Assembly: GCF_900111395.1 (NCBI RefSeq)
Contig: NZ_FOHV01000020.1
Span: 1 to 48,786, forward strand
Direction of reading: 5' to 3'
Source: Thorsellia anophelis DSM 18579
GTDB lineage: Bacteria; Pseudomonadota; Gammaproteobacteria; Enterobacterales; Thorselliaceae
Length of the DNA stretch: 48,786 nucleotides
Below, piece after piece: positions 36,515 to 44,446 of this stretch; positions within the stretch are counted from its first letter, which is position 1, and every line of letters begins with the position of its first letter. Made by a program: the position numbers and the translations under genes. The notes under the pieces are model-generated. The model was not told the DNA's origin, did not search any database, and was given only the letters and a program-made list of their open reading frames with translations.

Positions 36515-37960
36515 TTATTCAAAAGTGACGTTTTTTCCTTTTTTCATAATCATACGGTTTGTAATTACTGTGGGGGCATCTATTGCGTGATGAGATACAA
36601 AAATTAACTGGGAGTGGCTTGATGAAATTAATTTGCTTATCCATACTTTCACCCATTCACGATTCAAAGCATCTAAGCCTTGAAATGGTTCATCTAAAAT
36701 AAGTAAAGAAGGGTGCTTAACAAATGCTCTTACAATTAAAATAAGTCTTTGCTCTCCCCACGAAAGACTATGAAAAGGGGAGTTAATTTTATCTGTTGAC
36801 CAATTTAACAATTGAATCCATTGTGAGCAGAGTGACAGAACCTCTTCACTTGGCTGCGTGTAGAGACCAATAGAATCATAAAAACCAGACAGAATAACAT
36901 TCCTAGCACTAATTCGAACACGATAAGCTTGATGTAAACTACTGCTAACATAGCCAATATGTTTTTTGATATCCCAGATCGTTTCTCCACTTCCTATTTT
37001 AATGCCAAATAAAGTCAAATCGTTTGAATAACCTTGTGGATGATCACCTGATATCATACTCAATAAAGTTGATTTTCCAGCTCCATTTTCACCAATGATA
37101 TGCCAATGTTGATTTGGGTGAACTACCCAGTCTAAATCTTGAAAAATAATCGTGTCATCAAAAATAACTTTACCTGATTTTAGTATTATTTTAGGCTGAT
37201 TTAATACAAATTTAGGTGATTCTACAGGGGGCTTTGGGATTTCCTTATTCATTAAAGTTTCAAGAGAAGCAAGCTGGTTAATTTCAATCTTATTAGCCAA
37301 TTCATCTAATTCCCCCCATGAAATAAGCTCTAATTGTGCAACTATTCCTAACTTTCCTGCAGCTTTAGGTAAATCGGAAAAACGATTTAGAACAAGTATA
37401 ATCGTCATACCCGTTTGATTTAATGACTCAAGTGTTTGCATCAAAAATTCTCTAGATTGAATATCTAGTCCATCAAATGGCTCATCTAATATTAATAAAT
37501 CAGGTCTATTAAGTAATTTTTGACATAAAAATACTTTTCTCATTTCTCCTGTAGACAGAAGGCTAAATGATCGGTTTAAAAGGTAATCAATTTGAAATAT
37601 AGACACTAATCGATTAAAATGTTCCATATCAGTATTTTTATGCTCATCTAAAATGATATTTTTCGCAGTTTTTCCTATTTCATTGTCTAATACAAAATCA
37701 GTGTTATTACGATCCCATTCCTTATTGATAATTTTTTGAATTTGCTCAAAAGAAATCATTTCAATACGATGAAAATCATTATTAATTGAACCTGTTAAAA
37801 TATCAAGAGCACCCGCTAATGCAGCGGCGATAGCTGATTTCCCACTACCATTTTGACCAACAATGACACAATAATCGCCTGAGCAAACAGTCAAAGCATC
37901 AATTTTAAAATGCTTACTCGTATTTAATCTATATGTTGCATCTGAGATAGTTAATTTCAT
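36515..37960 (-). CDS. modF: ModF-type double ABC ATPase
   Basis: The 481-residue protein carries two ABC domains in tandem with no membrane segments. The first has Walker A GQNGSGKSAIA, signature LSTGEMRK and Walker B LLILDEPFDGLD. The second has GENGAGKSTLLSMISGDHPQ, signature LSWGEQRL and LLILDEPFQGLD. The segment NDLTLFGIKIGSGETIWDIK and IGYVSSSLHQAYRV are nearly identical to E. coli ModF. ModF is linked with molybdate metabolism but its exact role is unclear. modABC and modE are not nearby. It is divergent from zur. Confidence 0.92.
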   Translation of the reverse strand: MKLTISDATYRLNTSKHFKIDALTVCSGDYCVIVGQNGSGKSAIAAALAGALDILTGSINNDFHRIEMISFEQIQKIINKEWDRNNTDFVLDNEIGKTAKNIILDEHKNTDMEHFNRLVSIFQIDYLLNRSFSLLSTGEMRKVFLCQKLLNRPDLLILDEPFDGLDIQSREFLMQTLESLNQTGMTIILVLNRFSDLPKAAGKLGIVAQLELISWGELDELANKIEINQLASLETLMNKEIPKPPVESPKFVLNQPKIILKSGKVIFDDTIIFQDLDWVVHPNQHWHIIGENGAGKSTLLSMISGDHPQGYSNDLTLFGIKIGSGETIWDIKKHIGYVSSSLHQAYRVRISARNVILSGFYDSIGLYTQPSEEVLSLCSQWIQLLNWSTDKINSPFHSLSWGEQRLILIVRAFVKHPSLLILDEPFQGLDALNREWVKVWISKLISSSHSQLIFVSHHAIDAPTVITNRMIMKKGKNVTFE

Positions 37961-38050
37961 TGATAGAATCCTTATTATTGTGTAGCATAGGAATATTTAG
38001 GCAATAATTTTACCACGAGATTATTATGGTGAAATTTTCATGATGTTATG

Positions 38051-38071
38051 CTTTCAGACTCTATCTGAAAG
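38051..38071. promoter_or_regulatory. palindrome in the modF-zur divergent promoter region
   Basis: CTTTCAGA-CTCTA-TCTGAAAG is a perfect 8-base inverted repeat with a 5-base centre, midway between the divergent starts of modF and zur. It may be an operator for one or both genes. It does not clearly match the E. coli Zur box. Confidence 0.45.
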
Positions 38072-38137
38072 TGAAATTTAATGATATTGAATGCGAAAGC
38101 TCAGTATATCAACCATAATAAGGTATCCTTGATTTAA

Positions 38138-38605
38138 ATGGATAAATTAGAATATATTCTAAAACATGCCAAGCAACATTGTGCTAAAAATGGTGTGAAA
38201 CTGACATTAAAACGTGAAAATATTTTACGTGTTCTATTGGTTGCCGGTACACCTCTATCCGCTTACGAAATTATAGAATTTTGTCGAACAAATCACGATA
38301 TGCGTATTTCCCCCATCTCAATTTACAGAATGCTGAATGTACTAGAATCACAAAATTTAATCCATAGGCTTAAGAGTGCAAATAAATACATTGCATGTAT
38401 TCATATTGCATGCCAACATTCACACAATGCACCTCAGTTTTTAATTTGTAACCAATGTGGAAAAGTAAAAGAATTAGATGTGCCTATCGATATTGTGAAT
38501 GCATTAAAAACTAGTGTGTTAAGCGCAGGTTTCATAACCGATACTGTTCAGCTTGAGTTAGATTGCTTATGCATTGAATGTAAATCCAACTTAGCTCTTG
38601 GCTAA
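38138..38605 (+). CDS. zur: Fur-family zinc uptake regulator Zur
   Basis: This is a 155-residue winged-helix regulator. The DNA-binding part is GVKLTLKRENILRVLLVAGTP then SAYEIIEF and ISIYRMLNVLESQNLIHRL. The dimerisation part has CIHIACQHSHNAPQFLICNQCGKVKEL and LDCLCIECKSN, which provide the CxxC structural-zinc cysteines and the regulatory His and Cys residues. APQFLICNQCGKVKE is closer to E. coli Zur (MFICDRCGAVKE) than to Fur. Zinc-loaded Zur represses zinc uptake genes. The stop overlaps the convergent ydbH stop by 4 bases. Confidence 0.88.
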   Translation: MDKLEYILKHAKQHCAKNGVKLTLKRENILRVLLVAGTPLSAYEIIEFCRTNHDMRISPISIYRMLNVLESQNLIHRLKSANKYIACIHIACQHSHNAPQFLICNQCGKVKELDVPIDIVNALKTSVLSAGFITDTVQLELDCLCIECKSNLALG

Positions 38606-41403
38606 TCTTTCAGTTTTAGATCGTCTTGAAATTTTGTCACAACTGATTCTATCCAATCGTGTAAGTCATCTTTAAAGCTTAAGCTACGCCATAAAGCAAG
38701 TACATTTTCTTTATGTGAATAATTTAAATTAATTAATTTATCTTCACTTAGTGCACTATTTTTTGCTTTTACTCTACTTGTTAGCATTAATTCACCTAAA
38801 TTAGTGAGTGTTAATTGCATCTTTATTTCTGCAATTTGTAGCGCACTTAACCAATCAACTGCCGCACCTGCAGCAATATTAGTTTTCTTAATATCATTAA
38901 TTAGATTTGTATCTAAATTAACATCAATGTCTTCTTCATTGTATACATAACCATTTTTAATTAACCAATCTGGATCATTAAATAACAGTTCAAATTCACC
39001 ACCAAATCTGCCTTTCATTGTAAATTGAGTAGGATTAATAAGCTTCCAAAATTGTTCACTATTAATATGCTTAGCCTTTAAATAAGCGGGTTCAGTTTGT
39101 GGGAATTTAATCGCATCTATAGATAAATTCCCACCTAATAAATCAGTGTTGATATTGCTTACTGTCAAAGGGTAAGCAGTATCAAATGGATAGTAACCTT
39201 GAAGATCTACTTGCATATTTTGATAGAGGATAACATTTTCCAACGTAGGTATGCGAAGAGTAACAGGGGCATTTTTACCAAATTGCCACCTATGATCAGC
39301 AAAGTGATAAGGCATTATGAAATCAAGGCCTGAAATATGACTATTTTCATACCTCATATCAACATCATTAAAAACAAGATGCCCGCCCATGACAAATCCT
39401 TGGTTTTCAGCGGCAGAGAAACTTGCTTGGGCATAAAATGTTCCAGTTTTAATATCTAAATCTGTCTTATCAGAAAAAAGATTACGAAAAGAACGTACAT
39501 CTTGTAGAGGCCACCACCCCTGGCCACGTAAGCGTTGACCATCCCATCGTCCATTGATAGTAATATGCTTAAATCTTTCAGACTGGAGATTTCCTTTAAA
39601 TTGAAACTCATTAACACTATTACCTGATAGGCTTACATCGAAAATTGGATTATCAATCTTACCACCATTATCAAATTTGATTGAATTAGCATCTAGCGCA
39701 AGCTTTCCTTTTAAATACCCTTTTTTATCAAGTGAATGATGATTAGGAATTAGTATGATTGGTTCATTTAAAGTGATACGAGGTTCATCAACTTTAACTC
39801 TTCCATACTGTATTTGATTTAATCCAGTTGAAAGATTTTCCACATAAAGCGTACCATTGAGAATTTTCCCTTTCGATTCCATATCCCATTTTGCATTTAA
39901 TAACGGCATGTTGCCGTTTCCCCAACTCAACCAAAACCATTTTCCAGTATCTGGTAATAAATTAATAGCTTTACCATCCATGTGCAATTCAACTTGTCCC
40001 CATAAAGCTTCTCTAGTTTTTAGAATTGCTTGCAACCTACCATTAATTCCATTAGGTGTAATAGAAATACCAGCAAGAGGAAATCTTGCTTCTTCTATAT
40101 ATACATCATTGATTAATTGACCCCATGCTCTGACTAATGCACTAGGTTTCAATTTAACTTCTGGCTCTTGGTTATTTATATGAAAATATCCAGGAACTGA
40201 CATGTTTAAGGCAAGGTTATCAATGTTCATTCCACCCGTTAATTGAAAAGGCATATAGTTCAACACTTGATTTAATTCAGTTGGAGGGATAGTTAAAACT
40301 AGATTACTTTTCCCTCTTTTTGCTTCAGTTTGCATGTTAATTCTTGCATTAAAAGAAGTCTCCTTTAGAGACTCATTTGCTTGGTCAATTGATAAAAATA
40401 AGTTACCGTGTAACTTTTGTGCAAGATAAGGCCATGCCCACTTCCCCTGGGCAATTGATATTTTTGTATCAGAAAATGTAAGAGGTAAGGAAAGCAACAC
40501 CCCTTCATTGGGTTGCTGTAATGTCGCTAATAATTTATTTTGTTTAAGTGAGATTCTAGCTATATTATTTTTTTCAGGTAATAAATCACTATTAATAATA
40601 GCTTCAAACAAGGCAAATTCTGGCATGCTAACAATAATATCATTGAAAATAATATTACCTTTACTTGTGATATTTACTTGATTTTCTGAATCATTAGTTA
40701 TGTTTGCCTTGAATGTATCAATCGTCAGAGCATAGCGTTTAGCCGATATTCGCTTAGATTGATTAACTGGGTAGAGGCCTAATCGAGGTAAAAAATGATG
40801 CTTAGATGTGATTCCTAATAAAGAATTTGATATTTCCGCAAAGTGTCCTTCTAACTGCATATTAGGATTAGTTAATCTAATAAAATGTTGATTTTTTTTA
40901 AATATCCAGTTTAAATTTAACTGATGCGTAGCAGTAACTGCGATAGGTAAACCATCATTCACGATCCTAACATTATGTGCATGAATATTAAATGGGGGTA
41001 AGTAACTATTTAATGATGACCAAGTAAAAAAAGAAGGTTCTGTTTCCTCAATCAAATTAATACATGAAATATCAAAGATGAACTCATCAACATTAGTTGG
41101 TAAATTTTCTCTAGTAAACGTCAAGTTAACGCCTTTAAAAGAGAGTAAAGGGCAATAGCTACCGTCTTTTCGCTTAATGTGAAAATAAAACTTATCCGAT
41201 TTTAGCTGATAATTCTTAAATGAAAAACCTTGTATTGAACTTTCGTCTTTAGTAGTTTTAGCCTCATTTGAAAAAGAAAATACCCATTGTTCAGGTAAAC
41301 TCATATTGATGACAATAGGTAACCAAATTGCTAAACTTTTGACTATTAATATCGTGCTTGAAATAAAAAAAAGGCTTAATACAATCCAATGTCTTTTTGT
41401 CAT
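38602..41403 (-). CDS. ydbH: YdbH, AsmA-like envelope lipid-transport protein
   Basis: YdbH, with TamB and YhdP, forms bridges that carry phospholipids between inner and outer membrane in E. coli. The 933-residue protein has one N-terminal membrane anchor (WIVLSLFFISSTILIVKSLAIWLPIVI) and a long beta-rich repeat region. The family C-terminal part contains GGNLSIDAIKFPQTEPAYLKA, NPTQFTMKGRFGGEFELLF and IAAGAAVDWLSALQIAEIKM. E. coli YdbH is 879 residues. In E. coli ynbE and ydbL follow it and YnbE is needed for function; here neither follows, since the gene runs into convergent zur. Confidence 0.9.
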   Translation of the reverse strand: MTKRHWIVLSLFFISSTILIVKSLAIWLPIVINMSLPEQWVFSFSNEAKTTKDESSIQGFSFKNYQLKSDKFYFHIKRKDGSYCPLLSFKGVNLTFTRENLPTNVDEFIFDISCINLIEETEPSFFTWSSLNSYLPPFNIHAHNVRIVNDGLPIAVTATHQLNLNWIFKKNQHFIRLTNPNMQLEGHFAEISNSLLGITSKHHFLPRLGLYPVNQSKRISAKRYALTIDTFKANITNDSENQVNITSKGNIIFNDIIVSMPEFALFEAIINSDLLPEKNNIARISLKQNKLLATLQQPNEGVLLSLPLTFSDTKISIAQGKWAWPYLAQKLHGNLFLSIDQANESLKETSFNARINMQTEAKRGKSNLVLTIPPTELNQVLNYMPFQLTGGMNIDNLALNMSVPGYFHINNQEPEVKLKPSALVRAWGQLINDVYIEEARFPLAGISITPNGINGRLQAILKTREALWGQVELHMDGKAINLLPDTGKWFWLSWGNGNMPLLNAKWDMESKGKILNGTLYVENLSTGLNQIQYGRVKVDEPRITLNEPIILIPNHHSLDKKGYLKGKLALDANSIKFDNGGKIDNPIFDVSLSGNSVNEFQFKGNLQSERFKHITINGRWDGQRLRGQGWWPLQDVRSFRNLFSDKTDLDIKTGTFYAQASFSAAENQGFVMGGHLVFNDVDMRYENSHISGLDFIMPYHFADHRWQFGKNAPVTLRIPTLENVILYQNMQVDLQGYYPFDTAYPLTVSNINTDLLGGNLSIDAIKFPQTEPAYLKAKHINSEQFWKLINPTQFTMKGRFGGEFELLFNDPDWLIKNGYVYNEEDIDVNLDTNLINDIKKTNIAAGAAVDWLSALQIAEIKMQLTLTNLGELMLTSRVKAKNSALSEDKLINLNYSHKENVLALWRSLSFKDDLHDWIESVVTKFQDDLKLKD

Positions 41404-41548
41404 CTATTTTTCTGTTCTATATTTTCTTAAACTACTTATTTTACTTAGCATATAATTTTCCTACTTAATTTAAACATCCTTAAATTAAGTAGAAATTGCT
41501 GTATTACTTTGAAAATCAGCCCGATATTAGGTAACTATTTATATGTTT

Positions 41549-42589
41549 TTAAGGCGCTGGGTAAGGGTAGAGTGTATGAATATCCTCGATATCAGCTAGC
41601 ACTTCAGGTGACAATGTCACATTTATGCTATCAATATTTGATTTTAACTGACTAAGTGTTGTTGCTCCAATGATTGTATTTGACACAAATGGCTGCTGGT
41701 TTACAAAAGCTAGAGCCATTTGCGCCGGATCTATTCCATGCTTGTTAGCTAAATTTACATAGGCTTCTGTCGCTTTTACACTTTGGGCATTACTATATCT
41801 AACAAAACGAGTAAATAAAGTATTTCTCGCATCCTTTGGTTGCGCATTGTTAAGATATTTACCAGTTAATACTCCAAACCCTAAGCAAGAATAAGCTAAA
41901 AGATTGACCCCCTCGTGCTGACTGATCTCAGCAAGCGAATGTTCGAAGGTTCTATTAAGTAAACTATAAGGATTCTGAATGCTAACAATTCTGGGTAAAT
42001 TGTGCTTATTAGCAAGCTCTAAATATTTCATTACACCCCAAGCAGTCTCGTTAGAAACGCCAATGTAACGAATTTTACCAGCTTTAACTTGTTCAGAAAG
42101 CGCCTCAAGTGTTTCAAGTAATGAAACTGTTGGGATCACACTCGTGTACTGATAATTCAGTTTGCCAAAAAAATTCGCTTCTCTCTGTGGCCAGTGTAGT
42201 TGGTAAAGATCAATATAATCTGTTTTTAATCTTTGTAGACTTTCATCTAATGCGACACGAATATTTTTTCTATCTAACGCTTGATCTTGTCTTATCGCTT
42301 GATCTGCAGATCGAGTTGGCCCTAAAACTTTCGTGGCAAGTATTATTTTTTCACGATTTTTTCGTTTTTCAATCCATGAACCAATATAAGATTCTGTCAC
42401 ACCATGCTTTTCTTTTGAAGGAGGAACTGGGTACATTTCAGCTGTATCAATGAAATTGATCCCGGAATCTATGGCAAAATCTAATTGTTCATGGGCATCG
42501 ATTTCGCTATTTTGAACGCCAAAAGTCATCGTTCCAAGACCTAATTGACTAATTTCTAATGCAGTATGTGGCAGTGTATAGTATTTCAT
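41549..42589 (-). CDS. tas: aldo/keto reductase Tas
   Basis: This NADP-dependent aldo/keto reductase of 346 residues has the same length as E. coli Tas and matches it throughout. GLGTMTFGVQNSEIDAHEQL opens the sequence. DTAEMYPVPP holds the catalytic Asp and Tyr, ILATKVLGPTRSADQAIRQ the Lys, and YQLHWPQRE the His. GKIRYIGVSNETAWGVMKYL, RIVSIQNPYSLLNR and AYSCLGFGVLTGKYLN complete the TIM barrel. The physiological substrate is unknown. It begins 29 bases after the small membrane-protein gene at 42619-42855, with which it may form an operon. Confidence 0.96.
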   Translation of the reverse strand: MKYYTLPHTALEISQLGLGTMTFGVQNSEIDAHEQLDFAIDSGINFIDTAEMYPVPPSKEKHGVTESYIGSWIEKRKNREKIILATKVLGPTRSADQAIRQDQALDRKNIRVALDESLQRLKTDYIDLYQLHWPQREANFFGKLNYQYTSVIPTVSLLETLEALSEQVKAGKIRYIGVSNETAWGVMKYLELANKHNLPRIVSIQNPYSLLNRTFEHSLAEISQHEGVNLLAYSCLGFGVLTGKYLNNAQPKDARNTLFTRFVRYSNAQSVKATEAYVNLANKHGIDPAQMALAFVNQQPFVSNTIIGATTLSQLKSNIDSINVTLSPEVLADIEDIHTLYPYPAP

Positions 42590-42618
42590 TAAGTCACCTT
42601 TTTAGATTGATAAATCTA

Positions 42619-42855
42619 CTATTGAGATTCAAGTTTTTTTTGCTTTTCAAATGCTTCAAGTTTCTCAATTTGTGTAGGGGGAAGTATTGCTTTTATGCTT
42701 TCAACAGTTGTAGGGTTGGTAACAGCGCCATCATATATAATTAATCCAACCAATATTGTTGCGCAAATCGCACTGATTGCACCAAGAAAGATGAAAGGAA
42801 AAAGTATTTTTTTTAATTTTGAAGGTTCCAATTTGACCTCATTTACGTTTATCAA
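42619..42855 (-). CDS. small single-pass membrane protein of unknown function
   Basis: This 78-residue protein has a basic N-terminal part (VNEVKLEPSKLKK), one membrane segment (ILFPFIFLGAISAICATILVGLIIYDG) and a charged helical C-terminal tail (TQIEKLEAFEKQKKLES). I do not recognise a family. The topology is probably N-in with the tail outside. The short distance to tas on the same strand supports a real gene. The ribosome-binding site is weak. Confidence 0.55.
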   Translation of the reverse strand: MINVNEVKLEPSKLKKILFPFIFLGAISAICATILVGLIIYDGAVTNPTTVESIKAILPPTQIEKLEAFEKQKKLESQ

Positions 42856-43097
42856 TAAAAGTCAATGAAAATAGTACTGTATATTAAGATCACTGAATCA
42901 GCAATTAGCTAAAGTAAAGTATCTCAAGACGTTTTATACTATTATTCAATATATACATATCAATGATAGCATAATTCATCATCATACGGATATGCATGTA
43001 ATAGGCTTACAATGAAAAAATAATGTATAATTATGTCTAAATTATAAAGTTAATTCTTTGATGTGAAATATATTCACAAAGAAATCCTCTAAACTAC

Positions 43098-43964
43098 TTA
43101 GCGTCGTTGAATTTCAAAAATTTTAATATCTTTAACGATGAGGGTTAAGCAATAACTTAAAATAATTAATAAATACCATGATCCTAATTTACCAAGAGAA
43201 ACCCATTTCCACCCATCAATTTGATTAGGGTAAGCCCAAGCTTGACTATATGTGCCAATATTTTCAGCAATATAGATGAAAAATGCAGTTAAGAAACCAG
43301 CTAATAGCATAGGCATGCGTCTATATTTGATCCATATTTTGTAATAAATCCAAGACCTCCCAATTAGTAATACGCTTGCAGCAAATAGTAGGTATCGGAC
43401 ATCATAAAAATAGTGATTTGTAAAAAAATTCACATAGATTGCTAATGATAATAGTGCGTAAGCCCATTTAGGTGGATGATAAGAAAATTGAAAATCCATG
43501 ACCTTCCAAGCTCTAAATATGTAACTACCGACAGCTGCATACATAAAACCAGTGAATAAAGGAACGCCTCCTATTTTTAAAAAAGCTGGATGGGGGTATA
43601 TCCAAGAACCATGATAAGTTTTATATATTTCCATCACAGTACCAACGATATGAAAGATAAATATTATTTTAGCTTCATCCCAAGTTTCTAATTTGGACCA
43701 AATAAGCATTATCTGAATAATAAGTGCGCAAACAGTTAAGAAGTCATATCGATGAAGACTACTCTCTACAGGATAAAAATAGTGCGTAGCTATCAAAAGT
43801 GCACACATAATGCCACCAAATAAGCAAATCCATGCTTGTAAAATACCAAACCTCAAGAACTCATATCCAGCTCGTATAATTCGGGGTTTATTCAGTATTC
43901 GTTGTGTATGGGTGTTTTCGAATCGAATTAGTCTAGTTTGGAAGTTTTTTAAAATAGTATACAT
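43098..43964 (-). CDS. DUF817 family integral membrane protein
   Basis: The 288-residue protein has about eight hydrophobic segments. Features of the DUF817 family are GYEFLRFGILQAWICLFGG, LIWSKLETWDEAKIIFIFH, GSWIYPHPAFLKIGGVPLFT (then GFMYAAVGSYIFRAW) and AENIGTYSQAWAYPNQIDGW. The function of this family is unknown. It is a single gene on the minus strand with a hairpin-rich region after its stop (TTCTTTG...CAAAGAA near 43053-43083). Confidence 0.88.
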   Translation of the reverse strand: MYTILKNFQTRLIRFENTHTQRILNKPRIIRAGYEFLRFGILQAWICLFGGIMCALLIATHYFYPVESSLHRYDFLTVCALIIQIMLIWSKLETWDEAKIIFIFHIVGTVMEIYKTYHGSWIYPHPAFLKIGGVPLFTGFMYAAVGSYIFRAWKVMDFQFSYHPPKWAYALLSLAIYVNFFTNHYFYDVRYLLFAASVLLIGRSWIYYKIWIKYRRMPMLLAGFLTAFFIYIAENIGTYSQAWAYPNQIDGWKWVSLGKLGSWYLLIILSYCLTLIVKDIKIFEIQRR

Positions 43965-44007
43965 ATCAGATGATTAAATTATTCAGTGTGAAAAGTTACA
44001 ATATAGA

Positions 44008-44361
44008 TCATAATCTTGTTTTAATCCTTTCAAGTGTTTTACCCTTAGCAAGATCATCTACAATTTTGTCTAAATAACGAATTTCTTTCATTAAAGGGTC
44101 GCTTATTGATTCAATTTTAATCCCACAAATACTCCCTTTAATTTTGTGGCGCTCAGGGTTTAAAGCAGGCGCTATATGGAAAAAATCTCTAAATGATACC
44201 TGTTTCTTGAGTATTTCATCCAAACTTGCACCATCAAACCCAGTTAACCAATAAATTAGATCATGAAGTTCATCTATCGTACGACCTTTTTTTGTAATCT
44301 TTTTGATGTATAATGAATAGATATTTGCAAAATTCATTGTAAAAATTTTATGCTCAATCAT
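44008..44361 (-). CDS. DUF2200 family protein
   Basis: This small cytosolic protein of 117 residues has the DUF2200 pattern. FANIYSLYIKKITKKGRTIDEL is followed by IYWLTGFDGASLDEIL, FFHIAPALNPERHKIKGSICGIKIESISDPLMKEIRYLDKIVDDLAKGK and a basic end. The family is uncharacterised. In-frame ATG codons lie at 44367 and 44361. The second lies 7 bases after AAGGA and is preferred. It lies 44 bases upstream of the DUF817 gene on the same strand and may be co-transcribed with it. Confidence 0.85.
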   Translation of the reverse strand: MIEHKIFTMNFANIYSLYIKKITKKGRTIDELHDLIYWLTGFDGASLDEILKKQVSFRDFFHIAPALNPERHKIKGSICGIKIESISDPLMKEIRYLDKIVDDLAKGKTLERIKTRL

Positions 44362-44446
44362 CACCATATCCTTTAGTCATGAATAATATTTATCATGGAT
44401 GTGTGTGTTATTAGGCCTTATATCATACAAAGGATACAATAATAAA

